From NCBI GenBank assembly GCA_963735445.1, contig CAVTLC010000010.1:1-64000 (forward strand): a DNA stretch of 64,000 nucleotides, in the 5' to 3' direction. Positions within the stretch are counted from its first letter, which is position 1. The number at the start of each line of letters is the position of its first letter. Positions 54,170 to 62,832 of the stretch are shown here, piece by piece. Source of the stretch: AP-15 sp963735445. GTDB taxonomy: Bacteria; Pseudomonadota; Alphaproteobacteria; ATCC43930; CGMCC-115725. Both the position numbers and the translations under genes were made by a program. Below the pieces are notes generated by a model. That model was not told the origin of the DNA, made no database searches, and was given only the letters and a program-made list of their open reading frames with translations.

Positions 54170-55183
54170 ATGCCACGTACCGCGGTCGTGTTGATGAATC
54201 TCGGAGGGCCGGACTCGCTCGAGGCGGTCCAGCCGTTTCTGTTCAATCTGTTCAACGATCGGGCGATCATCAGACTGCCTTGGCTGTTACGAATGCCTTT
54301 GGCGCGATTGATCGCGCGCGGGCGCGTCCGTGCTGCTCGGGAGATTTATGGCAAACTCGGCGGGGCGTCGCCGCTCCTGGCCAATACCGAAGCCCAGGCG
54401 CAAGCACTCGACGCCGTTCTGGGTCCCGACTATCGCTCGTTTATCGCGATGCGCTACTGGCATCCGACAAGCGACGAGGCAGCACGCGCGGTCGCGGCTT
54501 GGGGTCCAGACGAGATCGTTTGTTTGCCCCTTTATCCCCAATTATCAACGACGACGACGGCGTCCTCGCTTGCCGCATGGCGCCGGGCCGCGCATCGGGA
54601 GGGGCTCGATCAACCGACCCGAGTGGTCTGCTGTTATCCCGATCAGAGCGGGTTTGTCGCAGCGCTCGCCGGTTTGATCCGGCCGATGCTGGATCGCGCC
54701 TCTGAGTTTTCGAAGCCACCGCGCTTGCTGTTGACCGCGCATGGGCTTCCGAAAAAGATCGTGAATGCTGGTGACCCTTATCCAAGGCAGGTTGAGTGTA
54801 CCGCCCGGGCGGTCGTCGAAGCGCTTGCGCGCCCCAAGCTCGATTGGCAGGTCTGTTATCAAAGCCGCGTCGGACCGCTTGAATGGATCGGCCCAGCTAC
54901 CGATGCCGAGATACGCCGCGCCGGTACCGAAGGCGTGCCGCTCGTAGTAGCGCCGATCTCTTTTGTTTCCGAGCACTCGGAAACCTTGGTCGAGCTCGAT
55001 ATCGATTATCAGGAAGTCGCTGCCAAATCCGGTGTACCGGGCTATTACCGAGTTCCGACGGTGGGTATCGCGCCGTCCTTTATTGCCGGGCTCGCGAGCT
55101 TGGTCACGCGTGCCGCCGCACCGACAAAAGCCTGCCCAATTCTTGCCGGTGGTAGCTGTGCGCTGGTTGAGGCCGCCGCGTGA
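54170..55183 (+). CDS. hemH: Ferrochelatase
   Basis: A 337-residue enzyme inserting Fe2+ into protoporphyrin IX. Seen are VLMNLGGPDSLEAVQPFL, MRYWHPTSDEA, TAHGLPKKIVNAGDPYPRQV (metal-site His) and SFVSEHSETLVELD (proton-abstracting Glu). It begins 13 nt after hemE and ends overlapping hemJ. Confidence 0.95.
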   Translation: MPRTAVVLMNLGGPDSLEAVQPFLFNLFNDRAIIRLPWLLRMPLARLIARGRVRAAREIYGKLGGASPLLANTEAQAQALDAVLGPDYRSFIAMRYWHPTSDEAARAVAAWGPDEIVCLPLYPQLSTTTTASSLAAWRRAAHREGLDQPTRVVCCYPDQSGFVAALAGLIRPMLDRASEFSKPPRLLLTAHGLPKKIVNAGDPYPRQVECTARAVVEALARPKLDWQVCYQSRVGPLEWIGPATDAEIRRAGTEGVPLVVAPISFVSEHSETLVELDIDYQEVAAKSGVPGYYRVPTVGIAPSFIAGLASLVTRAAAPTKACPILAGGSCALVEAAA

Positions 55184-55629
55184 GTTCGTGGTTTACCGAC
55201 GCGTATCCGTGGTTCAAATCGATCCATATTCTCGCTGTCATCGCGTGGATGGCAGGTTTGCTGTATCTGCCGCGCCTGTTCGTCTATCACGCCCAAGCGC
55301 CGCTCGGCTCACAGCAGTCCGAAACCTTCAAGATAATGGAACGCCGGCTGCTGCGCGGCATTATGACCCCGGCGATGATTGCAACTTTGCTGTTTGGGCT
55401 GCTGCTCGCCGGGATACCGGGGCTCGTCGACTGGCATAAAGGCTGGATCTGGGCGAAACTCGCGCTGGTCCTCGGTTTGCTCACCTATCATGGTGCGCTG
55501 GCTCGCTGGCGGCGGGCATTCGCGGATGACCGGAACCGCCGTTCGGCTCGCTTTTTTCGGATCGCTAACGAACTACCTACTCTTATGTTGATCGCGATTG
55601 TCATCCTCGTTGTGGTCAAGCCATTTTGA
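55180..55629 (+). CDS. hemJ: Protoporphyrinogen oxidase HemJ
   Basis: A 149-residue four-helix membrane protein oxidising protoporphyrinogen IX. Seen are WFKSIHILAVIAWMAGLLYLPR with the conserved His, RLFVYHAQ and WAKLALVLGLLTYHG. The GTG start at 55180 overlaps the hemH stop (GTGA), showing translational coupling. With hemE and hemH it gives three steps of haem synthesis. Confidence 0.93.
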   Translation: MSSWFTDAYPWFKSIHILAVIAWMAGLLYLPRLFVYHAQAPLGSQQSETFKIMERRLLRGIMTPAMIATLLFGLLLAGIPGLVDWHKGWIWAKLALVLGLLTYHGALARWRRAFADDRNRRSARFFRIANELPTLMLIAIVILVVVKPF

Positions 55630-55838
55630 TATGCATTGCCGATATTTGGTCGATTTGACGGGCTTGATATCGGGTTCGACTTTCCTATCTTCGAAGTCAA
55701 GGCAAACGGCTTGCTCACAGCCGCCTGCTTCCTGAAAGTCCCTGCTATCCTCGCCTGAACCTTGGAGCCTGCGAAAACGTTCTCGCAGCAACCCGCCTGG
55801 ACCGGCGAGCTTGGCCCACCCCTCTCCGCGACCGCTCT

Positions 55839-57095
55839 ATGAACCTCCAGGAACTGAAACGAAAAACACCCGCCGAGCTGTTGGCATTCGCCGAAGAGCT
55901 CGAAATTGAAAACGCGTCCTCGCTGCGCAAGCAGGACATGTTATTTGCAATTCTAAAGCAGCTTGCCGAGAACGACGTGCCTATTTCAGGCGATGGCGTT
56001 CTCGAAGTCTTGCCGGATGGCTTCGGATTTTTACGCTCTCCGGAAGCCAATTACCTTGCTGGCCCCGATGATATCTACGTTAGTCCAAGCCAGGTGCGGC
56101 GGTTTGGTCTGCGCACAGGCGACACGGTCGAAGGCGAAATCCGCTCGCCGCGCGATGGCGAGCGCTACTTCGCGTTACTCAAGGTCAACGGCATCAATTT
56201 TGATGAACCGGATCGGCTGCGCCAGCGGATCAACTTCGATAACCTGACACCACTCTATCCCGAAGAAAAGATTGCGCTCGAATTCGAGGACCCGTCCCGC
56301 CGCGATTTGACGACGCGCGTGATCGATCTGATCACGCCGCTCGGCAAAGGCCAGCGCGCGCTGATTGTGTCGCCGCCGCGCACCGGCAAGACCGTGATGC
56401 TGCAGAATATTGCGCATGCGATCGCGGCCAACCACCCCGAGGTCTATCTGATCGTGCTGCTGATCGACGAGCGGCCCGAGGAAGTGACCGACATGGCGCG
56501 TTCGGTCCGCGGCGAAGTGATCAGCTCGACCTTTGACGAACCGGCGCAACGCCATGTTCAGATCGCCGAGATGGTCATCGAAAAGGCCAAACGGCTGGTC
56601 GAGCACAAGCGCGACGTCGTGATCCTGCTCGATTCGATCACCCGCCTGGCGCGCGCCTACAACACTGTCGTCCCGTCTTCGGGCAAGGTGCTGACCGGTG
56701 GTGTCGATGCCAACGCATTGCAGCGGCCAAAACGGTTTTTCGGCGCGGCGCGCAACATCGAAGAAGGCGGCTCGCTGACGATTATCGCGACGGCGCTGAT
56801 CGACACCGGGTCGCGCATGGACGAGGTGATCTTCGAGGAGTTCAAGGGCACCGGCAATTCGGAAATCGTGCTCGACCGCAAGGTTGCCGACAAGCGCACC
56901 TTCCCGTCGATCGACATCACCAAATCCGGCACCCGCAAGGAAGAACTGCTGGTCGATCGCGGCGTGTTGTCGAAGATGTGGGTTTTGCGTCGCGTGCTAA
57001 CGCCGATGGGCACCGTCGACGGGCTCGAATTCCTGATCAACAAGCTGAAGGAATCGAAGAGCAATACCGAATTCTTCGACGCAATGAACACCTGA
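55839..57095 (+). CDS. rho: Transcription termination factor Rho
   Basis: A 418-residue hexameric RNA-dependent ATPase. The N-terminal Rho-N helices (1-45, LQELKRKTPAELLAFAEELE), the RNA-binding cold-shock domain with GDGVLEVLPDGFGFLRSPE, the P-loop SPPRTGKTVM and the Walker B VILLDSITRLARAYN. Full length. Its 209-nt leader holds no gene and could be self-regulated. A hairpin terminator follows. Confidence 0.97.
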   Translation: MNLQELKRKTPAELLAFAEELEIENASSLRKQDMLFAILKQLAENDVPISGDGVLEVLPDGFGFLRSPEANYLAGPDDIYVSPSQVRRFGLRTGDTVEGEIRSPRDGERYFALLKVNGINFDEPDRLRQRINFDNLTPLYPEEKIALEFEDPSRRDLTTRVIDLITPLGKGQRALIVSPPRTGKTVMLQNIAHAIAANHPEVYLIVLLIDERPEEVTDMARSVRGEVISSTFDEPAQRHVQIAEMVIEKAKRLVEHKRDVVILLDSITRLARAYNTVVPSSGKVLTGGVDANALQRPKRFFGAARNIEEGGSLTIIATALIDTGSRMDEVIFEEFKGTGNSEIVLDRKVADKRTFPSIDITKSGTRKEELLVDRGVLSKMWVLRRVLTPMGTVDGLEFLINKLKESKSNTEFFDAMNT

Positions 57096-57143
57096 GTTTC
57101 AGCTCAGAATTTTGTATCGGTTGCTCTGACGAGCTGAGTGAGA

Positions 57144-57174
57144 TAGGGCGGACCTCGGTCCGCCCTACTTTTTT
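57144..57174 (+). terminator. Intrinsic terminator after rho
   Basis: GGGCGGACC-TC-GGTCCGCCC forms a perfect 9-bp stem (extended by T-A and A-T pairs), followed by TACTTTTTT. It ends about 80 nt after the rho stop. The downstream gene is convergent. Confidence 0.8.
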
Positions 57175-57177
57175 GAA

Positions 57178-58155
57178 TTATTGAACGGTTAGTACCGTCT
57201 GCCCGGTGGTTTTGCGGCCTTCGAGATCGCGGTGCGCCTGAGCGGCATCGCGCAGCGGATAGGTCTGGTTGACCGCGATTTTGACCGCACCGCTCTGGAC
57301 TACCTCGAACAGTTCGCGGGCCGCTGTCAGCAGATCCTCACGGGTCGCGGTGTAGGTGTTCAAGGTCGGCCGAGTCAGAAACAGCGAGCCTTTGGCGGCG
57401 AGAATACCGATATCGACGGGCCCAATCGCTCCCGACGACTGGCCGAATGAGGCCATCAAACCGAGCGGCGCCAGGCAGTCGAGCGATTTGTAAAATGTAT
57501 CCTTGCCGACTGAATCATAGACAACCGGCAGCTTTTTGCCGTTGGTGATTTCATTCACCCGGGCGACAAAATCTTCGCGACGATAGACGATCGGGTAATC
57601 GCAACCGTGTTTCTTGACGTATGCTGCTTTTTCGTCGTCGCCGACAGTGCCGATGACAGTGGCGCCGAGATGCTTTGCCCATTGGCATACGATCAGCCCG
57701 ACACCGCCGGCCGCAGCATGTATCAGGATCGTCTCGCCCGGTTTTACCGGATGGGTGCGGCGGACCAGATACCAGGCGGTCATGCCCTTTAGCATCATCG
57801 CTGCCGCCTGCTGGTCGCTAATACCGGAGGGCACCGGCACCAGGCGATCAGCCGGCATGACCCGGGCCTCGGTATAGGCTCCAATCGGGCCGCCGGCATA
57901 GGCGACGCGATCACCCGGTTTGAGGTCGCTGACGCCCGGTCCGACCTCCTCGACAACACCGGCGGCTTCCGACCCGAGCCCGCTGGGCATCGGCAGCGAA
58001 TAGAGACCGCTGCGGTGATAGGTGTCGATGTAATTGAGCCCGACAGCGGTATGCCGCAGCCGCACTTCGCCCTGTCCAGGCTTGCCGACCGGAACTTCCT
58101 GCCACGCCAAGACCTCGGGCCCGCCGGACTTCTCGAAACGGATCGCGTGAACCAT
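57178..58155 (-). CDS. qor: Quinone oxidoreductase (zeta-crystallin type)
   Basis: A 325-residue zinc-free medium-chain reductase using NADPH to reduce quinones by one electron. Seen are LNYIDTYHRSGLYSLPMPSG, GSEAAGVVEEVGPGV, the nucleotide loop IHAAAGGVGLIVCQWAKHLG and FFGxSSG-type FGQSSGAIGPVD. Length normal. It is the last gene of a short minus-strand run after ogt. Confidence 0.9.
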   Translation of the reverse strand: MVHAIRFEKSGGPEVLAWQEVPVGKPGQGEVRLRHTAVGLNYIDTYHRSGLYSLPMPSGLGSEAAGVVEEVGPGVSDLKPGDRVAYAGGPIGAYTEARVMPADRLVPVPSGISDQQAAAMMLKGMTAWYLVRRTHPVKPGETILIHAAAGGVGLIVCQWAKHLGATVIGTVGDDEKAAYVKKHGCDYPIVYRREDFVARVNEITNGKKLPVVYDSVGKDTFYKSLDCLAPLGLMASFGQSSGAIGPVDIGILAAKGSLFLTRPTLNTYTATREDLLTAARELFEVVQSGAVKIAVNQTYPLRDAAQAHRDLEGRKTTGQTVLTVQ

Positions 58156-58174
58156 GGGCGTCTACTCCCTGCTT

Positions 58175-58690
58175 TCAGAAAACCGAAGCCGCCGGAGCGG
58201 CAAGCTTTCGCCGATCGGCGCTGAAAGCGGAGGATAAGCCCGCGAGATCGGGGCGTTCCAGTTCCAAAAGCAAGCGCTTGGTCGGAAGCCCGGTACCGCC
58301 GCTAAAGCCGCCGAGCCCGTTGCGGCCGAGTACGCGATGGCATGGGATGATTATCGGGATCCGGTTGCGACCGCAGGCGCCGCCGATCGCGCGCGGAGCC
58401 GAGCCGACCTCCATCGCCAGCTCGCCATAGCTGCGCGTTTGCCCATGCGGGATCTGCCGCATTGCCGTCCACACGCGTTTGTCGAAACTCGATCCCTCGA
58501 CCAATAGCGGCAAATCGAAGGAGCTCAGCCGCCGCTCGAAATAGGCCTCGAGCTGACGCCGCGCTTCGAGAAGTAGATCGTTCGGTTCGCCTTCGGCGCT
58601 ATCCGACCAGCCGACTCCGACGATGGCGTCTGTGCTGGCAGTGACGGTGAGACGCCCGACCGGGCTGTCGATCGCAATCGAGGAGAGCAT
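58175..58690 (-). CDS. ogt: Methylated-DNA-protein-cysteine methyltransferase
   Basis: A 171-residue suicide repair protein removing alkyl groups from O6-alkylguanine. The acceptor Cys is in IIIPCHRVLG; HGQTRSYGELA and the recognition helix RAIGGACGRN are typical. ATG 58690 is chosen for GGGAGATC upstream; the frame to 58966 overlaps the DUF255 gene. The C-terminal tail (RKLAAPAASVF) is an extension. Confidence 0.9.
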   Translation of the reverse strand: MLSSIAIDSPVGRLTVTASTDAIVGVGWSDSAEGEPNDLLLEARRQLEAYFERRLSSFDLPLLVEGSSFDKRVWTAMRQIPHGQTRSYGELAMEVGSAPRAIGGACGRNRIPIIIPCHRVLGRNGLGGFSGGTGLPTKRLLLELERPDLAGLSSAFSADRRKLAAPAASVF

Positions 58691-58724
58691 AGCAAGATCT
58701 CCCATTTGGTACATAAAGAGAACG

Positions 58725-60749
58725 TTAGCGGATTTCGCCGAGATATGCGATGAGTTTCTCCGGCTCGGTAATCGGTAATGAGCAGACCGGGCCAATGCAG
58801 ACATAGGCCGCGGGCCGACCCTCGACCAAGCCTTTGCCATAGGCCGGGTGATTGGCTGGCAGGTTATGGCCCAGCGGCAAGAAAAGAACGACCCGGTTCG
58901 GCAGCGAAACCGAATAGACGGCGTGGCGCAATGCGGTGAAAGCTTCATCTCCGGGCTCGCCGACAATGACGATTTGCACCGGTTCGGCCAGCAATTCGGC
59001 GTTGTTCAGCAGGGTCGCGAGCGGGAAGAAATTGCGCCCCAGCTCCCCGGAAAAGGTTTCGACAATCGCTTCGGCGCGGCGGCGGTAGGCGTCCTCGCCG
59101 GTCAAGATCGCCAGGCGCGTCAAGACCCCGACGAGCGTGCCGTTCCCGGCCGGTGTCGCCGCGTCGCCGGCGGTCTTGGCGCGCGTGATCAGCGTCGGCG
59201 TGTCGTCCGCCGAAAAGAAATAGCCGCCGCCCGAGGCATCGCCGTAATGGCGGTCGAGCACGTCGATCCATTGCCGTGCCTGAGTGATAAATTCGTCCTC
59301 GCCGGCCGCCTCATGCAGGACCAGGGCGGCGCGGCACAGATTGGCGTAATCATCGACACTGGCGGGATGCTGGGCGCGGCCCTCCCGCCAGCTGTGCAGC
59401 AGCCGCCCCTCGCCGGTAGTCATCTCGCGGCGGACGAAATCAAAGGCGCGGCGTGCTGTCTCGACCCAATCCGGTCGTTCGAAGACGATGCCGGCCTCGG
59501 CCATCGCGGCGATCATCAGCCCGTTCCAATCGGCCAGCACCTTGTCGTCCCAGCCCGGCCGCACCCGCGATGCGCGGGCCTGCAACAGCATCTCGCGGCA
59601 TATCGCCAGCTCGGCTTCGGTCGCATCGTCGGCGAGGGCGGGCGTGCTGATGCGGTTGAGGATCGTGTGGCCTTCCCAATTGCCCTCGGGGGTCACATCG
59701 TAAAAGCGCTTGAACAAGGCGGCGCGGTCGCCCAGCACCGCGTCGATTTCGGCCTCGGACCAGACGTAGAACTTGCCTTCCTCGTGCTCGCTATCGGCGT
59801 CGAGGCTGCTGGCAAACCCGCCGCCCGAGGTCAGCATCTCGCGCTCGACCCAGCCGATCGTCTCTTCGATCCGCTGCCGATAGAGCGGGTTCCTGGTGTC
59901 CTGCCAGACCAAGGTCAACAGGTCGACGAGTTCGGCGTTGTCGTACAGCATCTTTTCGAAATGTGGCGCCAGCCAGCGCGCATCGGTCGAATAACGCGCA
60001 AACCCGCCGCCGAGATGATCGTAGATGCCGCCCTGGCACATCGCGTCGAGCGCCTTGATCACGGCATCGCGATAGGCCGGCTGGCGGGTGCGCTTCCAGG
60101 CGCGCCACAACAGCTCGAAGATGCCGCATTGCGGGAATTTCGGTGCGGTCCCGATGCCGCCATTGATCTGATCGGTCTCGCGCAACAGGCGTTCGGCGAT
60201 CGGATCGAGTTGCTGGCGGGAAACGCCGCCGCCTGATTGCGGCTGGCCCAGCCGCTGCAACGCGTCGCGTAACGCCGTGACGTTCTTGGCGACGTCATCG
60301 CGCTTTGCCCGATAGGCTTCGCTCAGCGCCTCCAGCACCTGCGCAAAGCCAGGCCGACCCCAGCGCTGCTCGGGCGGAAAATAGGTCCCACCCCAGAACG
60401 GCTCGCCATCGGGGGTCAGAAACATCGTCAACGGCCAGCCGCCCTGTTCCCCCATCAAGGCCAGCGCGTGTTGGTAGACCTGGTCGAGGTCCGGGCGCTC
60501 TTCGCGATCGACCTTGATGTTGACAAAGAGCTCGTTCATCCGCGCCGCGATTTGCGGATTTTCAAAGCTCTCATGCGCCATGACATGGCACCAGTGGCAG
60601 GCGGCGTAGCCGATCGACAACAGGATCGGTTTGTCCGCAGCCTTGGCGGCCGCCAAAGTCGCCTCGCTCCAGGGCTGCCAGTGAACCGGGTTGTCGCGGT
60701 GCTGAAGGAGATAGGGGCTGGTCTCGTCGCCCAGGCGGTTGCGATCCAT
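58725..60749 (-). CDS. Thioredoxin-like DUF255 protein (YyaL/SPATA20)
   Basis: A 674-residue cytosolic protein. The N-terminal thioredoxin-fold domain (1-165) has C51-H-W-C54 in GYAACHWCHVM and SPYLLQHRDNPVHW; the rest is an alpha/alpha-barrel like N-acylglucosamine 2-epimerases (for example TAPKFPQ-type TAPKFPQCGIFELL). The biochemical role is unknown. ATG 60749 has AGGAGCCGAA upstream. It is divergent from the ferredoxin gene. Confidence 0.9.
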   Translation of the reverse strand: MDRNRLGDETSPYLLQHRDNPVHWQPWSEATLAAAKAADKPILLSIGYAACHWCHVMAHESFENPQIAARMNELFVNIKVDREERPDLDQVYQHALALMGEQGGWPLTMFLTPDGEPFWGGTYFPPEQRWGRPGFAQVLEALSEAYRAKRDDVAKNVTALRDALQRLGQPQSGGGVSRQQLDPIAERLLRETDQINGGIGTAPKFPQCGIFELLWRAWKRTRQPAYRDAVIKALDAMCQGGIYDHLGGGFARYSTDARWLAPHFEKMLYDNAELVDLLTLVWQDTRNPLYRQRIEETIGWVEREMLTSGGGFASSLDADSEHEEGKFYVWSEAEIDAVLGDRAALFKRFYDVTPEGNWEGHTILNRISTPALADDATEAELAICREMLLQARASRVRPGWDDKVLADWNGLMIAAMAEAGIVFERPDWVETARRAFDFVRREMTTGEGRLLHSWREGRAQHPASVDDYANLCRAALVLHEAAGEDEFITQARQWIDVLDRHYGDASGGGYFFSADDTPTLITRAKTAGDAATPAGNGTLVGVLTRLAILTGEDAYRRRAEAIVETFSGELGRNFFPLATLLNNAELLAEPVQIVIVGEPGDEAFTALRHAVYSVSLPNRVVLFLPLGHNLPANHPAYGKGLVEGRPAAYVCIGPVCSLPITEPEKLIAYLGEIR

Positions 60750-60898
60750 TTCGGCTCCTGCCGTGCGGATTTGTCGGGGATGAGGAGCAGTACCATGCAT
60801 TGCTCTCGCCGCCGCGACCGATTAGGTTTCCTACTCCTTTCCCAGAACGGCGGCCCGCATCTTTCGCTCCGCCGCACTCCCCAACAAGGAGAAACGCC

Positions 60899-61264
60899 AT
60901 GGCCGACGCTGACCCGCCGCTCTTTTACGACCGGCACATCTTTATGTGCACCAATGTGCGGCCCGAGGGTCATCCGCGCGGCTGTTGCGCCGCCCGCGCT
61001 GCGGAAGCTGGCGGGGTGGACAAGTTACGCGCCTATCTGCGTGAGAAAGCGCGCGCCGCCGGTGTCGAGAACATTCGCCCGAATGCCGCGGGGTGTCTCG
61101 ACCGCTGCGAATTCGGCCCGAACATGGTCATCTACCCCGAGGGGGTGTGGTACCATTACGAAACCACCGAGGACATCGACGAGATCGTGCAAAAGCACCT
61201 GGTCGAGGGCGGTCGCGTCGAGCGGCTGATGCTGCAGCCCGACCAAAAGCCGCCGGCGCACTGA
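60899..61264 (+). CDS. Thioredoxin-like [2Fe-2S] ferredoxin
   Basis: A 121-residue protein. Likely cluster ligands are Cys17 (FMCTN), Cys29/30 (RGCCAAR), Cys66 and Cys70 (GCLDRCEFGPN), the pattern of thioredoxin-like ferredoxins. IYPEGVWYHYETTEDIDEIVQ is the family end. AAGGAGAAACGCC precedes the ATG. Its stop overlaps the mnmE start. Confidence 0.88.
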   Translation: MADADPPLFYDRHIFMCTNVRPEGHPRGCCAARAAEAGGVDKLRAYLREKARAAGVENIRPNAAGCLDRCEFGPNMVIYPEGVWYHYETTEDIDEIVQKHLVEGGRVERLMLQPDQKPPAH

Positions 61265-62730
61265 CGGTTCGGCCCTCCCCAAACGATACGATTTTCGCAC
61301 CCGCGACGGCGGCCGGACGCGCTGCCGTTGCGGTGGTGCGGATCTCCGGCCCGGACGCGGCGCCCGCTCTTAGCGCATTAGCCGGTTCCCTCCCGCCGCC
61401 GCGAACCGCGCGGCATCGCCGCCTCGTTCACCCTGATAGCGGCGAAGCGCTCGACGATGCGCTGGTGCTGTGGTTTCCCGCCCCCGCGAGCTTTACCGGC
61501 GAGGATGTCGCCGAACTGCATCTGCACGGCAGCCGCGCGGTGCTGGCCGCGATCACCGATACGCTGCGCGGTCTCGGGCTCCGGCTTGCCGAACCCGGGG
61601 AATTTACCCGCCGCGCCTTCGAGAACGGCAAGCTCGACCTGACCCAGGCCGAGGCGATCGCCGATCTCGCCGCCGCCGAAACCGAGGCGCAGCGCCGCCA
61701 AGCCTTGCGCCAACTCGGTGGCGAATTGGGCGGGCTTTATCGCGATTGGTCGCGGCGTCTGACCCGTATTCTCGCCCATCTCGAAGCGGTGATCGATTTT
61801 CCCGACGAGGAATTGCCGCCGGCACTCGAAGAGGCGATCACCGACGATATTCGCGAGCTTGCCGGCGAAATCGGCCGTCATCTCGCCGATGGTCATCGCG
61901 GCGAGCGGTTGCGCGACGGCATCACGGTCGCAATCGTCGGCCCGCCCAACGCCGGCAAATCGAGCTTGTTGAACCGCATCGCCCGCCGCGAGGCGGCGAT
62001 CACCTCGCCGATCCCCGGGACGACGCGCGACATCGTCGAGGTCGCGATCGATCTCGCCGGCTACCCGGTGATCCTCGCCGACACCGCCGGCCTGCGCGAC
62101 AGCGACGACCCGATCGAGCAGGAGGGGCTGCGCCGCGCCCGCCATCGCGCCGCCGAAGCCGAAATCCGGCTCTTTGTGTTCGACGCCCGCTCTCCCGGCG
62201 ATGCCGCCGGCGCCAAAGCCTGGCCCGGCCCCGATACATTGCTCGTCGCCAACAAAATCGACCTCCTGCCATCGGCGCGCCCGTCGCGCGAACAACGCAG
62301 ACCCGTCATGCCCGGACTTGATCCGGGCATCCACGAGATAACGACGGAGGCCGCACACCGCGGCGAAGGCGTGGATGACCGGGACAAGCCCGGCCATGAC
62401 GAGAGAGTGGGCTCCGGCGCCTGCGATCGAGAGGCGCCATTCCCGGTGTCGGCGCTGACCGGCGAAGGCCTCGACATATTGCTGACAGCGCTCGCCGCCC
62501 GGATTGCCGCGACCTACCAGATCGAGGCGCCGGTCCTAACCCGCGCCCGCCACCGTCAGGCGCTCGAAGACGCCACCGCGGCACTCGACCGCGCGCTCAC
62601 CGCCGATCTCCCCGAACTGCGCGCCGAAGATCTGCGCCTCGCGTTGCGCAGCCTCGGCCGGATCACCGGCATCGTCGATGTCGAAGACCTGCTCGACGTG
62701 ATCTTCCGCGACTTCTGCATCGGCAAGTGA
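61261..62730 (+). CDS. mnmE: tRNA modification GTPase MnmE
   Basis: With MnmG it makes the 5-carboxymethylaminomethyl group on U34 of tRNAs. The N-terminal tetrahydrofolate domain (NDTIFAPATAAGRAAVAVVRISG), a G domain with GPPNAGKSSLLN, DTAGLRDSDDPIEQEG and ANKID, and the C-terminal FCIGK. An extra 34-residue block interrupts the G domain after ANKID. No ATG, GTG or TTG lies at the family's start; CTG 61261 overlaps the upstream stop (CTGA) and is proposed. An upstream GTG at 61093 would read a shadow frame. mnmG, its usual neighbour, does not follow. Confidence 0.93.
   Translation: MTVRPSPNDTIFAPATAAGRAAVAVVRISGPDAAPALSALAGSLPPPRTARHRRLVHPDSGEALDDALVLWFPAPASFTGEDVAELHLHGSRAVLAAITDTLRGLGLRLAEPGEFTRRAFENGKLDLTQAEAIADLAAAETEAQRRQALRQLGGELGGLYRDWSRRLTRILAHLEAVIDFPDEELPPALEEAITDDIRELAGEIGRHLADGHRGERLRDGITVAIVGPPNAGKSSLLNRIARREAAITSPIPGTTRDIVEVAIDLAGYPVILADTAGLRDSDDPIEQEGLRRARHRAAEAEIRLFVFDARSPGDAAGAKAWPGPDTLLVANKIDLLPSARPSREQRRPVMPGLDPGIHEITTEAAHRGEGVDDRDKPGHDERVGSGACDREAPFPVSALTGEGLDILLTALAARIAATYQIEAPVLTRARHRQALEDATAALDRALTADLPELRAEDLRLALRSLGRITGIVDVEDLLDVIFRDFCIGK
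62302..62403 (+). repeat. Palindromic element inserted in frame in mnmE
   Basis: A 102-nt (34-codon) insert. Inverted arms: CCCGGACTTGATCCGGGC with ATCCACG at one end, CGTGGATG with ACCGGGACAAGCCCGG and CCATGACG at the other. It encodes VMPGLDPGIH...DKPGHDE, the common reading of this repeat family. An intergenic relative is at 27178-27272. It lies between ANKIDLL and the PFPVSALTGEG segment and keeps the frame, as Rickettsia palindromic elements do. Confidence 0.85.
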
Positions 62731-62832
62731 GCCGGAATTATGTAGCTGTCTCATCATCAGCGCGGTCTGCGATGGGCTGGACGAGGCGGCGTTCGCGATT
62801 CACACTCCGCCTTCTCAGAGGAGTCATCGGCG

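Noticed and set aside
58691..58966. N-terminal extension of the ogt frame
   Set aside because: Overlaps the end of the DUF255 gene; ATG 58690 with a good ribosome site gives the family length.
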